NCBI RefSeq assembly: GCF_029963765.1
Contig: NZ_JALBYU010000004.1
Coordinates: 186,001-250,000, forward strand
Origin: Pseudomonas sp. UYIF39
GTDB taxonomy: Bacteria > Pseudomonadota > Gammaproteobacteria > Pseudomonadales > Pseudomonadaceae
DNA length: 64,000 bases
Reading direction: 5' to 3'
Made by a program: the position numbers and the translations under genes. The notes under the pieces are model-generated. The model did not search any database and was not told the origin of the DNA. It saw only the letters and a program-made list of their open reading frames with translations. Shown piece after piece: positions 35,288 to 46,063 of this stretch (positions are counted from its first letter, which is position 1; each line of letters opens with the position of its first letter).

Positions 35288-37498
35288 TCACTTGCCGCGA
35301 TTGAGGCGACGCAGATTGCCGATCACCGACTCCAGCGCCCGGTCGAACAGCAAGGTGTCGTCCAGCGCGCGCACCGCGCCACGACGGAATTCCAGCGCCA
35401 GACCGGTGCGGCTGCGCTCCAGCACTTTCATCCCAGTGCGATTGACGAAAATGTACTTGCCGGTGGCTTCAATGATCGCCGCCAGCTTGCAGCGAAGGGT
35501 GTTGTCCTCGTCTTCCTGAAACTCGACCCAGCACCCCAACCGCAGTTGATCGACCTGAAGCAAACCGGCATCGTCCTCCGGTAAACGAACTGACGCCGTT
35601 TCGGCCGGCCCTTCGTCCGCGGTTCGCAGGACGATTTCCTGTAGCACTTGGACCAATACCGGTGTATCGACAGACTGTTCAAGCTTTTGCCCTGGACGTT
35701 CGAATAGCTGAACGTGCAAGGTTTCCAGCTCACTGAAAAATTCGCTGGTGGCAAACGGATCGAATGCCGAACCGCTCAGCCCGTCACGCAGCGACTTGAG
35801 CAACCCAGGCACCAGACCCAACAAGCGCAGGCTCGCATCAGGCTCATCATGACGTTGCACGCTCCAGATCAATTGCTCCATGGACTGCACATCGGCGTGC
35901 CACTCGGCCGACTGATCGCCGTGCTTGAGACAGGTCAGCAGCAGCACCTGGCTCCACGCTTCCTGGACAAACACCACCACCCGCAGCGGCAATACTTTGC
36001 CCAACAAGGCCTGATTCAGCACCTGTTCGACGCGCTGACGGGCCAGTTCAGTCCTGGCGCGGCCTTCTTCGGCGTCACGGGTACGTTGCTCCAGCAGCTC
36101 ACTGCGACGGCGCTCATCGCTCGTGAAAGCGAGAAAATCCGCCAGCATTTCGGAAAACACCGCCGGATCATCGACAAAATCATTCAACAACCGTTGCACG
36201 ACTTGCTCGATGCGCAGATACAGACTGTCGCGCTCATGGTCATCGCACTCGCCCCAGCCCATGGCTGCGGTGGCAATTTCATTGAGCAGGCGTCGGGCCG
36301 GGTGACTGCTGCGGCTGAAGAAGCTCTTGTCGAGCACCGCCACTTTCAGCATCGGGATCTGCAAACGGGCGATCAACGCCTTGAGCGAATCCGGCAGGTT
36401 GCGGTCATCGAGGATGCTTTCGAAAAGCATGGCGATCAGGTTGATGACGTCTTCGTCGGCCACCCCGACCACGCGTGACTTGCCACTTTTGACGCTGACC
36501 CGGGTCAGCAGTTGTTCGAGCTGGTTTCGAAGATCGAAGTCGTCCTGGGCTGCCGGCGCCGGCACGTATTGCTGCAAGTGCGAGAGCAGTCGCATTAGGT
36601 CACGGGTGGAAATCGGCTGTGTCTGGGCACTGGCTTCCAGGGTTGGCGCAACACTGCCACGCACGTGAAACAGCAACTCCTGCAACGCCGCGAAGACTTC
36701 CTGCACGCTGTCGTCGATCGGCGGGCCACCGACGCGAGTGTTCGCCTGGGCGAGTTCAGTACCAACGCCGCCAGTCGCACGATCCGTGACCCGACGCGCA
36801 GGGTCGGGCTTAAGGTCAGGCAGCACACCGGTGGCGATCAGCAACTGATTGGCTTCAGCGTAGAGCTGATTGGCATCCCTGAGCACATAGCGCTCGAACA
36901 GTTTGAGGATGATCAGCTTGACCTTGATCTCCACCCCCAGGTTGCGCCCGGCCTGCAAAAAGTACTCGCAGAGCATCGCCGGCCCCATGGGATTGCGCTG
37001 ATCGAGGAGTTCCCTGCCCAGCAGTGCGCTGAGTCGGGCGGTCAGTTGGTCCAGGGCGAATCCGTCGCGGTTCAGCACTTTTCTGACCATCGCCTCCACC
37101 GCCACGCTACGTTCCATGTCGTCATCGGGCAGCGCCACCGAATCGTCGAAGACCAACGCCATGGGCAAGGCAGACTGAGTGATGTCGTACTGGGTGAGAC
37201 TGACAAAAGCCGCGAAGAATTGTTCGAGAAAGCCTCGTTCGATGTTTTTGCGCTTGAGGCGCAAGTCGCGCATGGCTTCGAAGAAGAGGTTCTGTTCGAC
37301 GTCAATGCGGGCCCGGTCGGCCATTTCGAACAGCGTGTCGTCGGCGTTATCGAACAGTTCCTGCAAACCATGCCTGAGCTGTTGAGCGGCCTTGTCGCGA
37401 ACCTGAAGCAGAATCACAGGCAGGCGGGCGAGCGGCGAGTGAGTCGCCTGGTCGGTAGCAACCTTGTGCAAAGGCACTACATTCCCGTCGTTGTGCAT
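35288..37498 (-). CDS. DUF1631 family protein
   Basis: This large cytoplasmic protein (736 residues) matches the DUF1631 family as I know it from gammaproteobacteria; its role is not known. Most of it is predicted helical and rich in Leu, Glu, Arg and Asp. The last ~110 residues (from about LRLGCWVEFQEDEDNTLRCK) form a beta-rich module ending in a basic RRLNRGK tail, reminiscent of small PilZ-like barrels, which is a guess. GGAGG sits 6 nt before the ATG at 37498. It lies upstream of ampD on the same strand. Confidence 0.75.
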   Translation of the reverse strand: MHNDGNVVPLHKVATDQATHSPLARLPVILLQVRDKAAQQLRHGLQELFDNADDTLFEMADRARIDVEQNLFFEAMRDLRLKRKNIERGFLEQFFAAFVSLTQYDITQSALPMALVFDDSVALPDDDMERSVAVEAMVRKVLNRDGFALDQLTARLSALLGRELLDQRNPMGPAMLCEYFLQAGRNLGVEIKVKLIILKLFERYVLRDANQLYAEANQLLIATGVLPDLKPDPARRVTDRATGGVGTELAQANTRVGGPPIDDSVQEVFAALQELLFHVRGSVAPTLEASAQTQPISTRDLMRLLSHLQQYVPAPAAQDDFDLRNQLEQLLTRVSVKSGKSRVVGVADEDVINLIAMLFESILDDRNLPDSLKALIARLQIPMLKVAVLDKSFFSRSSHPARRLLNEIATAAMGWGECDDHERDSLYLRIEQVVQRLLNDFVDDPAVFSEMLADFLAFTSDERRRSELLEQRTRDAEEGRARTELARQRVEQVLNQALLGKVLPLRVVVFVQEAWSQVLLLTCLKHGDQSAEWHADVQSMEQLIWSVQRHDEPDASLRLLGLVPGLLKSLRDGLSGSAFDPFATSEFFSELETLHVQLFERPGQKLEQSVDTPVLVQVLQEIVLRTADEGPAETASVRLPEDDAGLLQVDQLRLGCWVEFQEDEDNTLRCKLAAIIEATGKYIFVNRTGMKVLERSRTGLALEFRRGAVRALDDTLLFDRALESVIGNLRRLNRGK

Positions 37499-37781
37499 TC
37501 AAGCCTCCTGAAACGGTGAGTCTTCGAAGTCGTCAATCCAAATCCACGTCAAAGCCATGACGTCAAAAGCAAGGCGGATTATCTTGCAAAAGATGCCCCC
37601 TCTACCAGCAGACTCTGCGTTTCCCATTGAAATAGACGCTTATGGCAGACGCTGACTTAGTGCCGATTACTCAGGCGAATCGACCAAATGCAGGTTTCAG
37701 AGCGATGGGAACGCGTCCGACGCCTTGGGTTGCCCAGCGCCATGGCCCTATAATCGGGCCACTTTGTTTGTGGAGTCCGTT
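37499..37781. other. Divergent intergenic region DUF1631/nadC
   Basis: No gene, repeat or strong hairpin is recognised in these 283 nt. It must hold the promoters of both divergent genes; TATAAT at 37749-37754 (within CCCTATAATCGGG) is a good -10 box for nadC, about 28 nt before its start. Confidence 0.45.
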
Positions 37782-38630
37782 ATGCCGAATCTACGTCTCG
37801 CCGATTTGACCGCCGAAATCGAAGCCAACGTGCGCCGTGCGTTGCTCGAAGACATCGGCAGCGGCGACATCACCGCACAGTTGATCCCCGCCGAACGCCT
37901 GGCCAAAGCCACCATCATTACCCGCGACGCTGCCGTCATCTGCGGCACATCCTGGGTTGATGCAGTGTTTCGGCAACTGGACCCACGTGTTGCGGTGCAC
38001 TGGGAGGTGCGCGATGGCGAGCGGGTGAAACCCAATCAGGTGCTGTTCCACCTCGAAGGCCCGGCGCGCTCGCTACTGACGGGCGAACGCAGTGCACTGA
38101 ACTTCCTGCAGTTGCTTTCTGGCGTGGCTACGCGCGCGCAGTATCTGGCGGATTACGTTGCCGAGACTCAAGTGAGGTTGCTCGACACCCGTAAAACCTT
38201 GCCGGGGCTGCGTCTGGCGCAGAAGTACGCCGTGACGTGCGGCGGGTGCCATAACCATCGCATCGGCCTGTACGACGCCTTCCTGATCAAGGAAAACCAT
38301 ATTGCCGCCTGCGGTGGCATCCCGGAGGCCATCAAAGCCGCGCACAAGATTGCCCCGGGCAAACCGGTGGAGATCGAAGTGGAAAGCCTGGATGAGCTCA
38401 AGGAAGCCCTGGCGGCCGGTGCTGACATCATCATGCTCGATGAGTTGAGTCTGGATGACATGCGCGAAGCTGTGCGCCTGAACGGCGGCAAGGCGAAACT
38501 GGAAGCCAGCGGCGGTATCAACGAAAGCACGCTGCTGCCGATCGCCGAGACCGGGGTGGATTACATCTCGATTGGTGCGATGACCAAGGATGTGAAGGCT
38601 GTCGATCTGTCGATGCGCCTGAGCCTTTGA
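37782..38630 (+). CDS. nadC: Nicotinate-nucleotide pyrophosphorylase
   Basis: This 282-residue cytoplasmic enzyme condenses quinolinate with PRPP to nicotinate mononucleotide in de novo NAD synthesis. Family signatures are [16 protein letters not shown] at the start, [18 protein letters not shown] (substrate site), [20 protein letters not shown] and [10 protein letters not shown] with the final SGGINESTL loop. The ATG at 37782 ([10 protein letters not shown]) is the family start, with TGGAG upstream. It is transcribed alone and followed by a strong terminator. Confidence 0.95.
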   Translation: MPNLRLADLTAEIEANVRRALLEDIGSGDITAQLIPAERLAKATIITRDAAVICGTSWVDAVFRQLDPRVAVHWEVRDGERVKPNQVLFHLEGPARSLLTGERSALNFLQLLSGVATRAQYLADYVAETQVRLLDTRKTLPGLRLAQKYAVTCGGCHNHRIGLYDAFLIKENHIAACGGIPEAIKAAHKIAPGKPVEIEVESLDELKEALAAGADIIMLDELSLDDMREAVRLNGGKAKLEASGGINESTLLPIAETGVDYISIGAMTKDVKAVDLSMRLSL

Positions 38631-38647
38631 TAACGCCTGTGTGAATG

Positions 38648-38679
38648 AAAAACGCCAGCCTCGTGAGGCTGGCGTTTTT
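38648..38679 (+). terminator. Intrinsic terminator of nadC (bidirectional)
   Basis: AAAAACGCCAGCC and GGCTGGCGTTTTT form a perfect stem with A- and T-runs on both sides; it serves nadC and the convergent small gene. Confidence 0.92.
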
Positions 38680-38680
38680 A

Positions 38681-38986
38681 TCAGACCACCAGATTATTCA
38701 TCTCGCAGTACTCTTCCCACTCGACGCCCAACACCTCGGCAGCCTCCTTGTGCAGAACAAGGCGCGCAGCCTCGAACTCTTCAGGGGTTGAGGTGTACTT
38801 GAGCGTCAGTTCCCACGGCTGCAAGCCCTGAGACTCTGCCTCATCCTCGAATGCCCACTGGATCTGGTCTTTCTGATCGTCGGCGGGCAGGTCCTTGATC
38901 TCTTCGGCTAGCTGGGGCGAATCCAGCAAGTACTTCTTCAGCGCTTCTGCGTGTCTGGCTTCTTGGGTCAATTCTTTAACGGTCAT
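38681..38986 (-). CDS. Small acidic protein, DUF6388-like
   Basis: This 101-residue protein is acidic and helical (ARHAEALKKYLLDSPQLAEE, then QIQWAFEDEAESQG and LVLHKEAAEVLGVEWEEYCE). It resembles the Pseudomonas family I know as DUF6388, of unknown function; that assignment is from memory. There is no signal peptide or membrane helix. The ATG at 38986 follows AAGAGAACGCC. It is monocistronic and shares nadC's terminator. Confidence 0.65.
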   Translation of the reverse strand: MTVKELTQEARHAEALKKYLLDSPQLAEEIKDLPADDQKDQIQWAFEDEAESQGLQPWELTLKYTSTPEEFEAARLVLHKEAAEVLGVEWEEYCEMNNLVV

Positions 38987-39123
38987 GGCGTTCTCTTAGA
39001 TCTGGGGAATGGAAGATGGATCTGGATCATCAAGGATCTCTCTGACGCAAAAAAACCGCTTGAAGCCCGGTTTATCTGGCCTTCAGAACCATTCGGGATC
39101 ATCTGAAAACAACGTGTCGCTCG

Positions 39124-39196
39124 TGCCCGAGACAGGAATCGAACCTGCGACCTTCGCGTTACGAGTGCGCTGCTCTACCAACTGAGCTACACGGGC
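39124..39196 (-). tRNA. thrT: tRNA-Thr(CGU)
   Basis: The minus strand folds as a 73-nt tRNA: GCCCGTG/CTCGGGC acceptor arms (one T-T mismatch), D-arm GCTC/GAGC, anticodon loop CTCGTAA with anticodon CGT, and T-loop TTCGATT. The 3' CCA is not encoded (ACGA follows), so it is added after transcription. CGU reads ACG Thr codons. The symbol is provisional. Confidence 0.92.
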
Positions 39197-39264
39197 AGTG
39201 GGCTAAACCTAGCACTGACTTTGGGGGCAGGCAACTTCATGACTCGTCTCATTTTTTCGCAGGC

Positions 39265-39303
39265 AAAAAAATACCCCGCAGCTTTCACTGCGGGGCATTT
39301 TTT
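39265..39303 (-). terminator. Intrinsic terminator of pnp
   Basis: CCCCGCAG (39274-39281) pairs with CTGCGGGG (39288-39295), flanked on the minus-strand 3' side by TATTTTTTT. It is about 33 nt beyond the pnp stop. Confidence 0.9.
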
Positions 39304-39335
39304 ATAACGTTGAAGCGGTCAGGCGCGGGGAGTGA

Positions 39336-41441
39336 TTAAACGCCCGAAGCCTTGGCAGCTGCTACGTCTTTGATGGACAGCTTGATACGGCCGCGGTTGT
39401 CCACGTCCAGTACCAGTACTTCCACTTCCTGGCCTTCTTTCAGGATGTCGGTCACTTTCTCTACGCGAGCGTCGCTCAGCATCGAGATGTGAACCAGACC
39501 GTCCTTGCCCGGCAGGATGTTGACGAATGCGCCGAAGTCGACGATGCGCTCAACCTTACCGACGTAGATCTTGCCGATTTCAGCTTCAGCGGTGATACCC
39601 AGAACGCGCTGACGTGCTGCTTCAGCCGCTTCCTTGGTTTCGCCGAAGATCTTGATCGAGCCGTCGTCTTCGATGTCGATCGAAGCCTTCGTCTCTTCAC
39701 AGATCGCACGAATGGTCGCGCCGCCTTTACCGATGACATCACGGATTTTGTCGGTGTCGATTTTCATCGCGATCATGGTCGGAGCGTTTTCCGACAGTTC
39801 GGTACGCGACTGGCCAATGATCTGGTTCATCTGACCGAGAATGTTCAGGCGCGCTTCCAGGGCTTGGCCCAGAGCGATTTCCATGATTTCTTCGGTGATG
39901 CCTTTGATCTTGATGTCCATCTGCAGCGCGGTAACACCTTTGGCGGTACCAGCTACTTTGAAGTCCATGTCGCCCAGGTGGTCTTCGTCACCCAGGATGT
40001 CGGTCAGGATGGCGAACTTCTCGCCTTCTTTAACCAGACCCATGGCGATACCGGCAACCGGAGCCTTCATCGGAACGCCAGCGTCCATCAGGGCCAGGGA
40101 AGCGCCGCAGACCGAAGCCATGGAGCTCGAACCGTTGGATTCGGTGATTTCCGACACAACACGGATGGTGTACGGGAATACGTCGGCAGCAGGCAGCATG
40201 GCTGCAATCGAACGACGGGCCAGACGGCCGTGACCGATTTCGCGACGACCAGCACCACCCATGCGACCACACTCACCTACCGAGAACGGAGGGAAGTTGT
40301 AGTGCAGCATGAACGGGTCTTTTTTCTCGCCTTCCAGGGTGTCCAGCAGTTGTGCGTCACGGGCGGTGCCCAGTGTTGCAACAACCAGAGCCTGGGTTTC
40401 GCCACGGGTGAACAGTGCCGAACCGTGGGTCTTTGGCAGAACACCGACTTCGATGTTCAGAGGACGTACGGTCTTGGTGTCGCGACCGTCGATCCGTGGC
40501 TTGCCGTTAACGATGTTTTCGCGAACGGTGCGGTATTCGATTTCGCCGAAAGCTGCTTTGACTTCGCTGGACGAAGGCTGGCCTTCTTCACCGGACAGTT
40601 TGGCAACAACCTGATCCTTCAGCTCACCCAGGCGAGCGTAACGGTCGGCCTTGATGGTGATGGTGTAGGCGTCGGAGATCGCAGCGCCGAACTCGGAGCG
40701 GATAGCGCCCAGCAGAGCGGTAGCTTCTGGCTGAGGAGCCCAGGCCCAGGTTGGCTTGGCAGCTTCAGCGGCCAGTTCTTTAACGGCGTTGATCACCACC
40801 TGGAACTCGTCGTGAGCAAACAGTACCGCGCCCAGCATCTGGTCTTCGGTCAGCTCTTTGGCTTCCGATTCAACCATCAACACGGCTTCCGAAGTACCGG
40901 CAACGACCATGTCCAGGCTCGAAGCTTTCTGTTGTTCGTAAGTCGGGTTCAGCAGGTAGCCGGTGCTTTCGTGGAACGCAACGCGTGCACAGCCGATCGG
41001 GCCATCGAAAGGAATACCGGAGATGGCCAGGGCAGCCGAGGTACCGATCATCGCAGCGATGTCCGGATCGGTCTTTTTGCTGGTGGAAACGACGGTGCAG
41101 ACAACCTGCACTTCGTTCATGAAGCCTTCTGGGAACAGCGGACGGATCGGACGGTCGATCAGTCGGGAAGTCAGGGTTTCTTTCTCGGAAGGACGGCCTT
41201 CGCGCTTGAAGAAGCCGCCAGGGATCTTACCGGCAGCGTAAGTCTTTTCCTGGTAGTGAACGGACAGAGGGAAGAAGCCCTTGCCTGGATCGGCTTGCTT
41301 GGCGCCGACCACAGTCACCAATACGCTGACGTCGTCGTCAACGGTGACCAATACTGCGCCGGAGGCCTGACGGGCGATACGGCCAGTCTCGAGGGTAACG
41401 GTCGACTGACCGAACTGGAATTTTTTGATTACCGGGTTCAC
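39336..41441 (-). CDS. pnp: Polynucleotide phosphorylase
   Basis: This 701-residue enzyme degrades RNA 3'-5' using phosphate and forms part of the degradosome. Two RNase PH domains are visible (first from [20 protein letters not shown], second near [13 protein letters not shown] and [14 protein letters not shown]), with an alpha-helical linker between them. KH ([20 protein letters not shown]) and S1 ([20 protein letters not shown]) domains end the protein. It follows rpsO on the same strand, the classic rpsO-pnp pair. Confidence 0.97.
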   Translation of the reverse strand: MNPVIKKFQFGQSTVTLETGRIARQASGAVLVTVDDDVSVLVTVVGAKQADPGKGFFPLSVHYQEKTYAAGKIPGGFFKREGRPSEKETLTSRLIDRPIRPLFPEGFMNEVQVVCTVVSTSKKTDPDIAAMIGTSAALAISGIPFDGPIGCARVAFHESTGYLLNPTYEQQKASSLDMVVAGTSEAVLMVESEAKELTEDQMLGAVLFAHDEFQVVINAVKELAAEAAKPTWAWAPQPEATALLGAIRSEFGAAISDAYTITIKADRYARLGELKDQVVAKLSGEEGQPSSSEVKAAFGEIEYRTVRENIVNGKPRIDGRDTKTVRPLNIEVGVLPKTHGSALFTRGETQALVVATLGTARDAQLLDTLEGEKKDPFMLHYNFPPFSVGECGRMGGAGRREIGHGRLARRSIAAMLPAADVFPYTIRVVSEITESNGSSSMASVCGASLALMDAGVPMKAPVAGIAMGLVKEGEKFAILTDILGDEDHLGDMDFKVAGTAKGVTALQMDIKIKGITEEIMEIALGQALEARLNILGQMNQIIGQSRTELSENAPTMIAMKIDTDKIRDVIGKGGATIRAICEETKASIDIEDDGSIKIFGETKEAAEAARQRVLGITAEAEIGKIYVGKVERIVDFGAFVNILPGKDGLVHISMLSDARVEKVTDILKEGQEVEVLVLDVDNRGRIKLSIKDVAAAKASGV

Positions 41442-41638
41442 GGTGTCCTACCTTCTTTTGTGGCTCTTGGGGAACTTGTCTTCTTGCGAAATTCTTGGGC
41501 AACGCCGGGAATCGGCCCGACTGTCATTGTCCAGGTAAAGCAGGTATCCAGATAAAACTTGAGGCTGGGAGCCTGCCATGCGCCAGCGGGAAACCCACTG
41601 ACGTACGACAGACAACCAACCTCTAGCGCAATCGCTTA
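41442..41638 (-). promoter_or_regulatory. rpsO-pnp intercistronic region
   Basis: About 197 nt separate the two genes. On the minus strand an AGGCT/AGCCT hairpin followed by CAAGTTTTA (about 41552-41575) could be a partial rpsO terminator. In E. coli this interval holds RNase III sites through which Pnp controls itself; no long RNase III-type duplex is obvious here by eye. Confidence 0.4.
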
Positions 41639-41908
41639 TTAGCGACGCAGACCCAGGCGACCGATCAGAGCCTGGTAACGACCCAGATCCTTGCCTTTCA
41701 GGTAGTCCAGCAGCTTACGACGCTGGTTTACCATGCGGATCAGACCACGACGGGAGTGGTGATCTTTACCGTTGGCCTTGAAGTGACCTTGCAGCTTGTT
41801 GATGTTGTGGGTCAGCAGTGCAACTTGCACTTCTGGCGAACCAGTGTCACCAACAGCTTGCTGGTAGTCAGCTACGATTTGAGCTTTTTCTTGAACGTCG
41901 AGAGCCAT
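41639..41908 (-). CDS. rpsO: 30S ribosomal protein S15
   Basis: This 89-residue protein binds 16S rRNA early in 30S assembly. The sequence is typical throughout ([72 protein letters not shown]). It follows truB and precedes pnp. The leader has hairpins CTGTTTC/GAAACAG (41932-41948) and CAGGGA/TCCCTG (about 41959-41975), a plausible place for S15 autoregulation, which is known in other bacteria but not shown here. Confidence 0.97.
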   Translation of the reverse strand: MALDVQEKAQIVADYQQAVGDTGSPEVQVALLTHNINKLQGHFKANGKDHHSRRGLIRMVNQRRKLLDYLKGKDLGRYQALIGRLGLRR

Positions 41909-42025
41909 GAGGCAATCCTTTTATCAGGAAACTGTTTCAAAGAAACAGCTTCAACAGGCCAGGGACAAATCCCTGTATCTAAAAATGAGTAGTGACCGTG
42001 CCTGTTAACAGCCACCCTCGTTCGG

Positions 42026-42943
42026 TCATTCTGACCGAATCAGTCGACGTGGCGCGATGCGCCCGTCTTCGCTCACTTCACCGATACCGATGAAGCGACC
42101 ATTGTGATCCTGTACCCGTACCATGCCGAACTTCGGTGCATCCGGGGCTCGTACCGGTTGGCCGTTAAGCCAGTAGAACGAGCTGTGCTCCGAGAACTGC
42201 AACAATGGCCAATCCAGCAGGCCGCTGTCCGAGGGCATCAAAAAGCGGTCGACCGCTTCGTTGCCGCCTTCGGCATGTACCGCTTCCAACTCTTCCAGCG
42301 TGACTGTCTGGGCCAGCGTGAAAGGCCCGGCCTGGGTACGTCGCAGTTCAGCAACGTATGCGCCACAACCGAGTTGCTCACCGATATCCTCCACCAGGGT
42401 GCGGATATAGGTACCTTTGGTGCAATCCACTGCAAGCCGCGCAGTATCACCTTCAAAGGCCAGTAATTCCAAGCGCGTAATAGTAACAGAACGCGGTTCG
42501 CGCTCCACTACTTCACCTGCTCGAGCCAGCTTGTACAACGGCTGGCCATCACGTTTGAGCGCCGAGTACATGGGCGGTATCTGACTGATTTGCCCACGAA
42601 ATTTCGGCAGTACCGCTTCGACATCGGCGCGACCAACGGTCACCGGGCGCTCCAGCAACACATCACCTTCGGCATCGGCCGTGGTGGTGGTCTTGCCCAG
42701 TTGCGCCAGGGTTTCGTAACCCTTGTCGGAATCGAGCAGGTATTGCGAAAACTTGGTGGCCTCACCGAAGCACAACGGCAACACGCCGGTGGCCAGCGGA
42801 TCGAGACTGCCGGTGTGCCCGGCCTTCTCGGCGTTCAGCAACCAGCGAACCTTCTGCAACGCCGCATTGGAGGTGAACCCCAGTGGCTTGTCGAGCAGGA
42901 TGATGCCGCTGACGTTACGACGGATACGTTTGACCTGAGCCAC
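42026..42943 (-). CDS. truB: tRNA pseudouridine-55 synthase
   Basis: This 305-residue enzyme makes pseudouridine 55 in the T-loop of tRNAs. The catalytic Asp48 sits in [17 protein letters not shown], preceded by [16 protein letters not shown]-terminal PUA-like domain (about residue 245 on) aids tRNA binding. It begins 3 nt after the rbfA stop and is part of the rimP-nusA-infB-rbfA-truB-rpsO-pnp series. Confidence 0.97.
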   Translation of the reverse strand: MAQVKRIRRNVSGIILLDKPLGFTSNAALQKVRWLLNAEKAGHTGSLDPLATGVLPLCFGEATKFSQYLLDSDKGYETLAQLGKTTTTADAEGDVLLERPVTVGRADVEAVLPKFRGQISQIPPMYSALKRDGQPLYKLARAGEVVEREPRSVTITRLELLAFEGDTARLAVDCTKGTYIRTLVEDIGEQLGCGAYVAELRRTQAGPFTLAQTVTLEELEAVHAEGGNEAVDRFLMPSDSGLLDWPLLQFSEHSSFYWLNGQPVRAPDAPKFGMVRVQDHNGRFIGIGEVSEDGRIAPRRLIRSE

Positions 42944-42946
42944 CGA

Positions 42947-43348
42947 TTACTCCTTGGTGTCTTCGGCTTCTGCCGCAACCGGATGCTGATTGTCTTCAGC
43001 TACCGCTCGTTCGATCAATGCCGACAGATGAGCACCACGCACGACGCTTTCGTCATAGTGGAAGTGCAACTGCGGAACGCTGCGCAACTTCATTTCGCGA
43101 GCCAACTGCATGCGCAGGAAACCGGCGGCGGAGTTGAGCACCTTGATGCTTTGCGCGATGTCTTCGGCGTTGTCCTGACCCATCACGGTGATGAAGATCT
43201 TGGCGTGACCGACGTCACGGCTGACTTCAACAGCGGTAATGGTGACCAGGCCGACGCGCGGGTCTTTGACTTCACGACGGATCAGCTGTGCCAGCTCACG
43301 CTGCATCTGATCGCCGATACGTTGGGTACGGCTGTATTCTTTTGCCAT
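42947..43348 (-). CDS. rbfA: 30S ribosome-binding factor A
   Basis: This 133-residue KH-like protein helps mature the 5' end of 16S rRNA and supports cold growth. The family pattern is clear: [40 protein letters not shown] and [21 protein letters not shown] ~20-residue acidic tail ([15 protein letters not shown]) ends it. It lies between infB and truB; a hairpin upstream may lower its transcription relative to infB. Confidence 0.96.
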   Translation of the reverse strand: MAKEYSRTQRIGDQMQRELAQLIRREVKDPRVGLVTITAVEVSRDVGHAKIFITVMGQDNAEDIAQSIKVLNSAAGFLRMQLAREMKLRSVPQLHFHYDESVVRGAHLSALIERAVAEDNQHPVAAEAEDTKE

Positions 43349-43400
43349 GTCTTGTTACCTGTTACTGCCCCACGGTGAAACCCGAAGGGTCTGAAAGCGG

Positions 43401-43441
43401 CAAACGCCCGGCCTGACAAAAGCCAGACCGGGCGTTGCGTT
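43401..43441 (-). terminator. Hairpin between infB and rbfA
   Basis: On the minus strand CAACGCCCGGTCTGGC folds with GCCAGACCGGGCG-like sequence (ACGCCCGG... CCGGGCGT core), followed by TTGCCGC. The stem is strong but the T-run is poor, so partial termination or mRNA protection within the operon is likely. Confidence 0.55.
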
Positions 43442-43507
43442 TAGAGTCCTGACGCTGCGCCGCGCATCTGCATGCGGCGGCTCATCGCGGCCCTTGAAGT
43501 GCGCGAG

Positions 43508-46036
43508 TTAGAGGCTGCGAGCAACCTGAACCTTCTCGTAGACTTCGATCTTGTCGCCAGCTTTGACGTCGTTATAGCTCTTGACGCCAATACCGCATTC
43601 CATGCCGGCACGTACTTCGGAAGCGTCATCCTTGAAGCGGCGCAGGGATTCCAGCTCGCCTTCGAAGATAACGATATCTTCACGCAGTACACGGATCGGA
43701 CGGTTACGGTGAACAACACCTTCGATAACCATGCAACCGGCGATCGCGCCAAACTTCGGCGAACGGAACACGTCACGCACTTCAGCGGTACCCAGGATGT
43801 TCTCGCGAACATCGCTGCCCAGCATACCGGTGAGGGCTTTCTTGACGTCTTCGATGATGTCGTAGATCACGTTGTAGTAACGCATATCCAGACCTTCCTG
43901 CTCGACGATCTTGCGAGCGCCAGCATCGGCACGCACGTTGAAGCCAAACAGTACAGCGTTGGAGGCCAGTGCCAGGTTGGCGTCGGATTCGGTGATACCA
44001 CCGACACCGCCACCGACAACACGCACTTGCACTTCGTCGTTACCCAGGCCGTTCAAGGCACCGTTCAACGCTTCCAGCGAACCACGGACGTCGGATTTGA
44101 GGACGATGTTGAGCGTCTTCTTCTCTGCCTGACCCATGTTCTCGAAGATGTTTTCAAGCTTGCCAGCGTGAGCACGGGCCAGTTTGACTTCGCGGAACTT
44201 GCCTTGACGGAACAGAGCCACTTCACGGGCTTTCTTCTCGTCCGACAGCACGCTCATCTCGTCGCCAGCGTCCGGGGTACCGTCCAGGCCGAGGATCTCG
44301 ACAGGGATGGAAGGACCGGCTTCCTTGATTGGCTTGCCGTTCTCGTCGAGCATGGCACGTACACGGCCATAGTTCGAACCGACCAGCACCATGTCGCCTT
44401 GGCGCAGGGTACCGTCTTGAACCAGAACGGTTGCAACCGGGCCACGACCTTTGTCGAGACGCGATTCAACCACGACGCCACGGCCAGGAGCCGAAGGAGT
44501 CGCTTTCAGTTCCAGAACTTCAGCTTGCAGCAGAACAGCTTCAAGCAGCTCGTCCACGCCAGTACCGACTTTCGCCGAAACCGATACGAACGGGGTGTCG
44601 CCGCCCCACTCTTCCGAAGTCACGCCGTGAACCGACAGTTCGCTACGGATGCGATCGAGATCAGCGCCCGGCTTGTCGATTTTGTTCACTGCAACAACCA
44701 GTGGAACACCGGCAGCCTTGGCGTGCTGGACCGCTTCAATGGTCTGCGGCATTACGCCGTCGTCCGCTGCAACGACCAGGATCACGATGTCAGTGGCCTT
44801 GGCACCACGGGCACGCATTGCGGTAAACGCGGCGTGACCCGGGGTATCGAGGAAAGTGACCATGCCGCGATCAGTTTCAACGTGGTACGCACCGATGTGC
44901 TGGGTGATACCGCCGGCTTCGCCAGCAGCTACCTTGGCACGACGGATATAGTCGAGCAGCGAGGTCTTACCGTGGTCAACGTGGCCCATTACGGTCACGA
45001 CTGGCGCACGGGAGAACGTCTCACCTTCAAACTTCAGGGACTCTGCCAGGGAGTCTTCCAGGGCGGTGTCGCTGACCAGGGTCACTTTGTGGCCCAGTTC
45101 TTCGGCTACCAGTTGAGCAGTTTCCTGATCAAGCACCTGGTTGATGGTCGCTGGAGTACCCAGTTTGAACATGAACTTGATGATTTCAGCAGCCTTGACC
45201 GACATCTGATTGGCGAGATCGCCAACAGTGATGGTCTCGCCGATCTGCACATCACGCACGACAGGGCCGGTTGGGCTCTGGAAACCGTGGGCGTTGCGTT
45301 TTTTCAGCTTGGCCTTGCCGCGACCACCACGACGGAAGCCATCGCTTTCTTCGTCGGTAGTACGTGGAGCAACGCGTGGAGCAGGCGCTTTCTCTTTGAC
45401 CGAAGCACGATGCGGAGCGTTTTTGCGCTCACCATCGCCACTGCCACGACGACTGTTATCGTCGGCACGTGGTTTGTCCGGACGGCGCTGTTCGTTCTGC
45501 TTGTTGCGAACATCGGCAGACGGCGCTGGGGCAGCAGCCACAACCGGCGCGCTTTCACGTACTGGCTCGGCAACTGCAGCAGGTGCTGCAACGGCGTCGT
45601 TAGTAGCGGATTGCGCAGCAGCAGGCTGGCGACGCGCCTCTTCTTCGGTGCGACGCTTGGCTTCTTCTTCAGCCTTCTGACGTGCAGCATTTTCTACTGC
45701 GCGACGTTCTTCCAGTTCGCGTTTGCGCTCGGCTTCGATTTCTTCCGGGCTGCGCTGTACGAAAACTTTCTTTTTACGCACTTCAACACTGATGCTTTTG
45801 CTGCCAGCAACACGCAGGGTGCTGGTGGTTTTACGCTGCAGTGTGATCTTGCGTGGTTCTTCCACTTTCGCCTTGTGGCTGCTTTTCAAGTGAGTCAGCA
45901 AAGATTGCTTCTCACTGTCAGTCACATGTTCTTCGGCGGCGGTGTGCGGCAGACCTGCCTCACGCATCTGCTGCAACAGGCGCTCTACCGGTGTTTTGAC
46001 CTCATCGGCCAGTTGTTTCACCGTGACTTGCGTCAT
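43508..46036 (-). CDS. infB: Translation initiation factor IF-2
   Basis: This 842-residue GTPase places initiator tRNA on the 30S subunit and promotes subunit joining. It has an N-terminal IF2N fold ([20 protein letters not shown]), a long low-complexity linker rich in Ala, Arg, Glu and Pro (about residues 75-270), then the G domain ([40 protein letters not shown]) and domains binding fMet-tRNA. The linker length varies among species. Internal starts giving shorter forms, as in E. coli, are possible but not assigned. It follows nusA after 27 nt. Confidence 0.97.
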   Translation of the reverse strand: MTQVTVKQLADEVKTPVERLLQQMREAGLPHTAAEEHVTDSEKQSLLTHLKSSHKAKVEEPRKITLQRKTTSTLRVAGSKSISVEVRKKKVFVQRSPEEIEAERKRELEERRAVENAARQKAEEEAKRRTEEEARRQPAAAQSATNDAVAAPAAVAEPVRESAPVVAAAPAPSADVRNKQNEQRRPDKPRADDNSRRGSGDGERKNAPHRASVKEKAPAPRVAPRTTDEESDGFRRGGRGKAKLKKRNAHGFQSPTGPVVRDVQIGETITVGDLANQMSVKAAEIIKFMFKLGTPATINQVLDQETAQLVAEELGHKVTLVSDTALEDSLAESLKFEGETFSRAPVVTVMGHVDHGKTSLLDYIRRAKVAAGEAGGITQHIGAYHVETDRGMVTFLDTPGHAAFTAMRARGAKATDIVILVVAADDGVMPQTIEAVQHAKAAGVPLVVAVNKIDKPGADLDRIRSELSVHGVTSEEWGGDTPFVSVSAKVGTGVDELLEAVLLQAEVLELKATPSAPGRGVVVESRLDKGRGPVATVLVQDGTLRQGDMVLVGSNYGRVRAMLDENGKPIKEAGPSIPVEILGLDGTPDAGDEMSVLSDEKKAREVALFRQGKFREVKLARAHAGKLENIFENMGQAEKKTLNIVLKSDVRGSLEALNGALNGLGNDEVQVRVVGGGVGGITESDANLALASNAVLFGFNVRADAGARKIVEQEGLDMRYYNVIYDIIEDVKKALTGMLGSDVRENILGTAEVRDVFRSPKFGAIAGCMVIEGVVHRNRPIRVLREDIVIFEGELESLRRFKDDASEVRAGMECGIGVKSYNDVKAGDKIEVYEKVQVARSL

Positions 46037-46063
46037 GCACTTCTCTCCTCAGGCCGCGCCTAA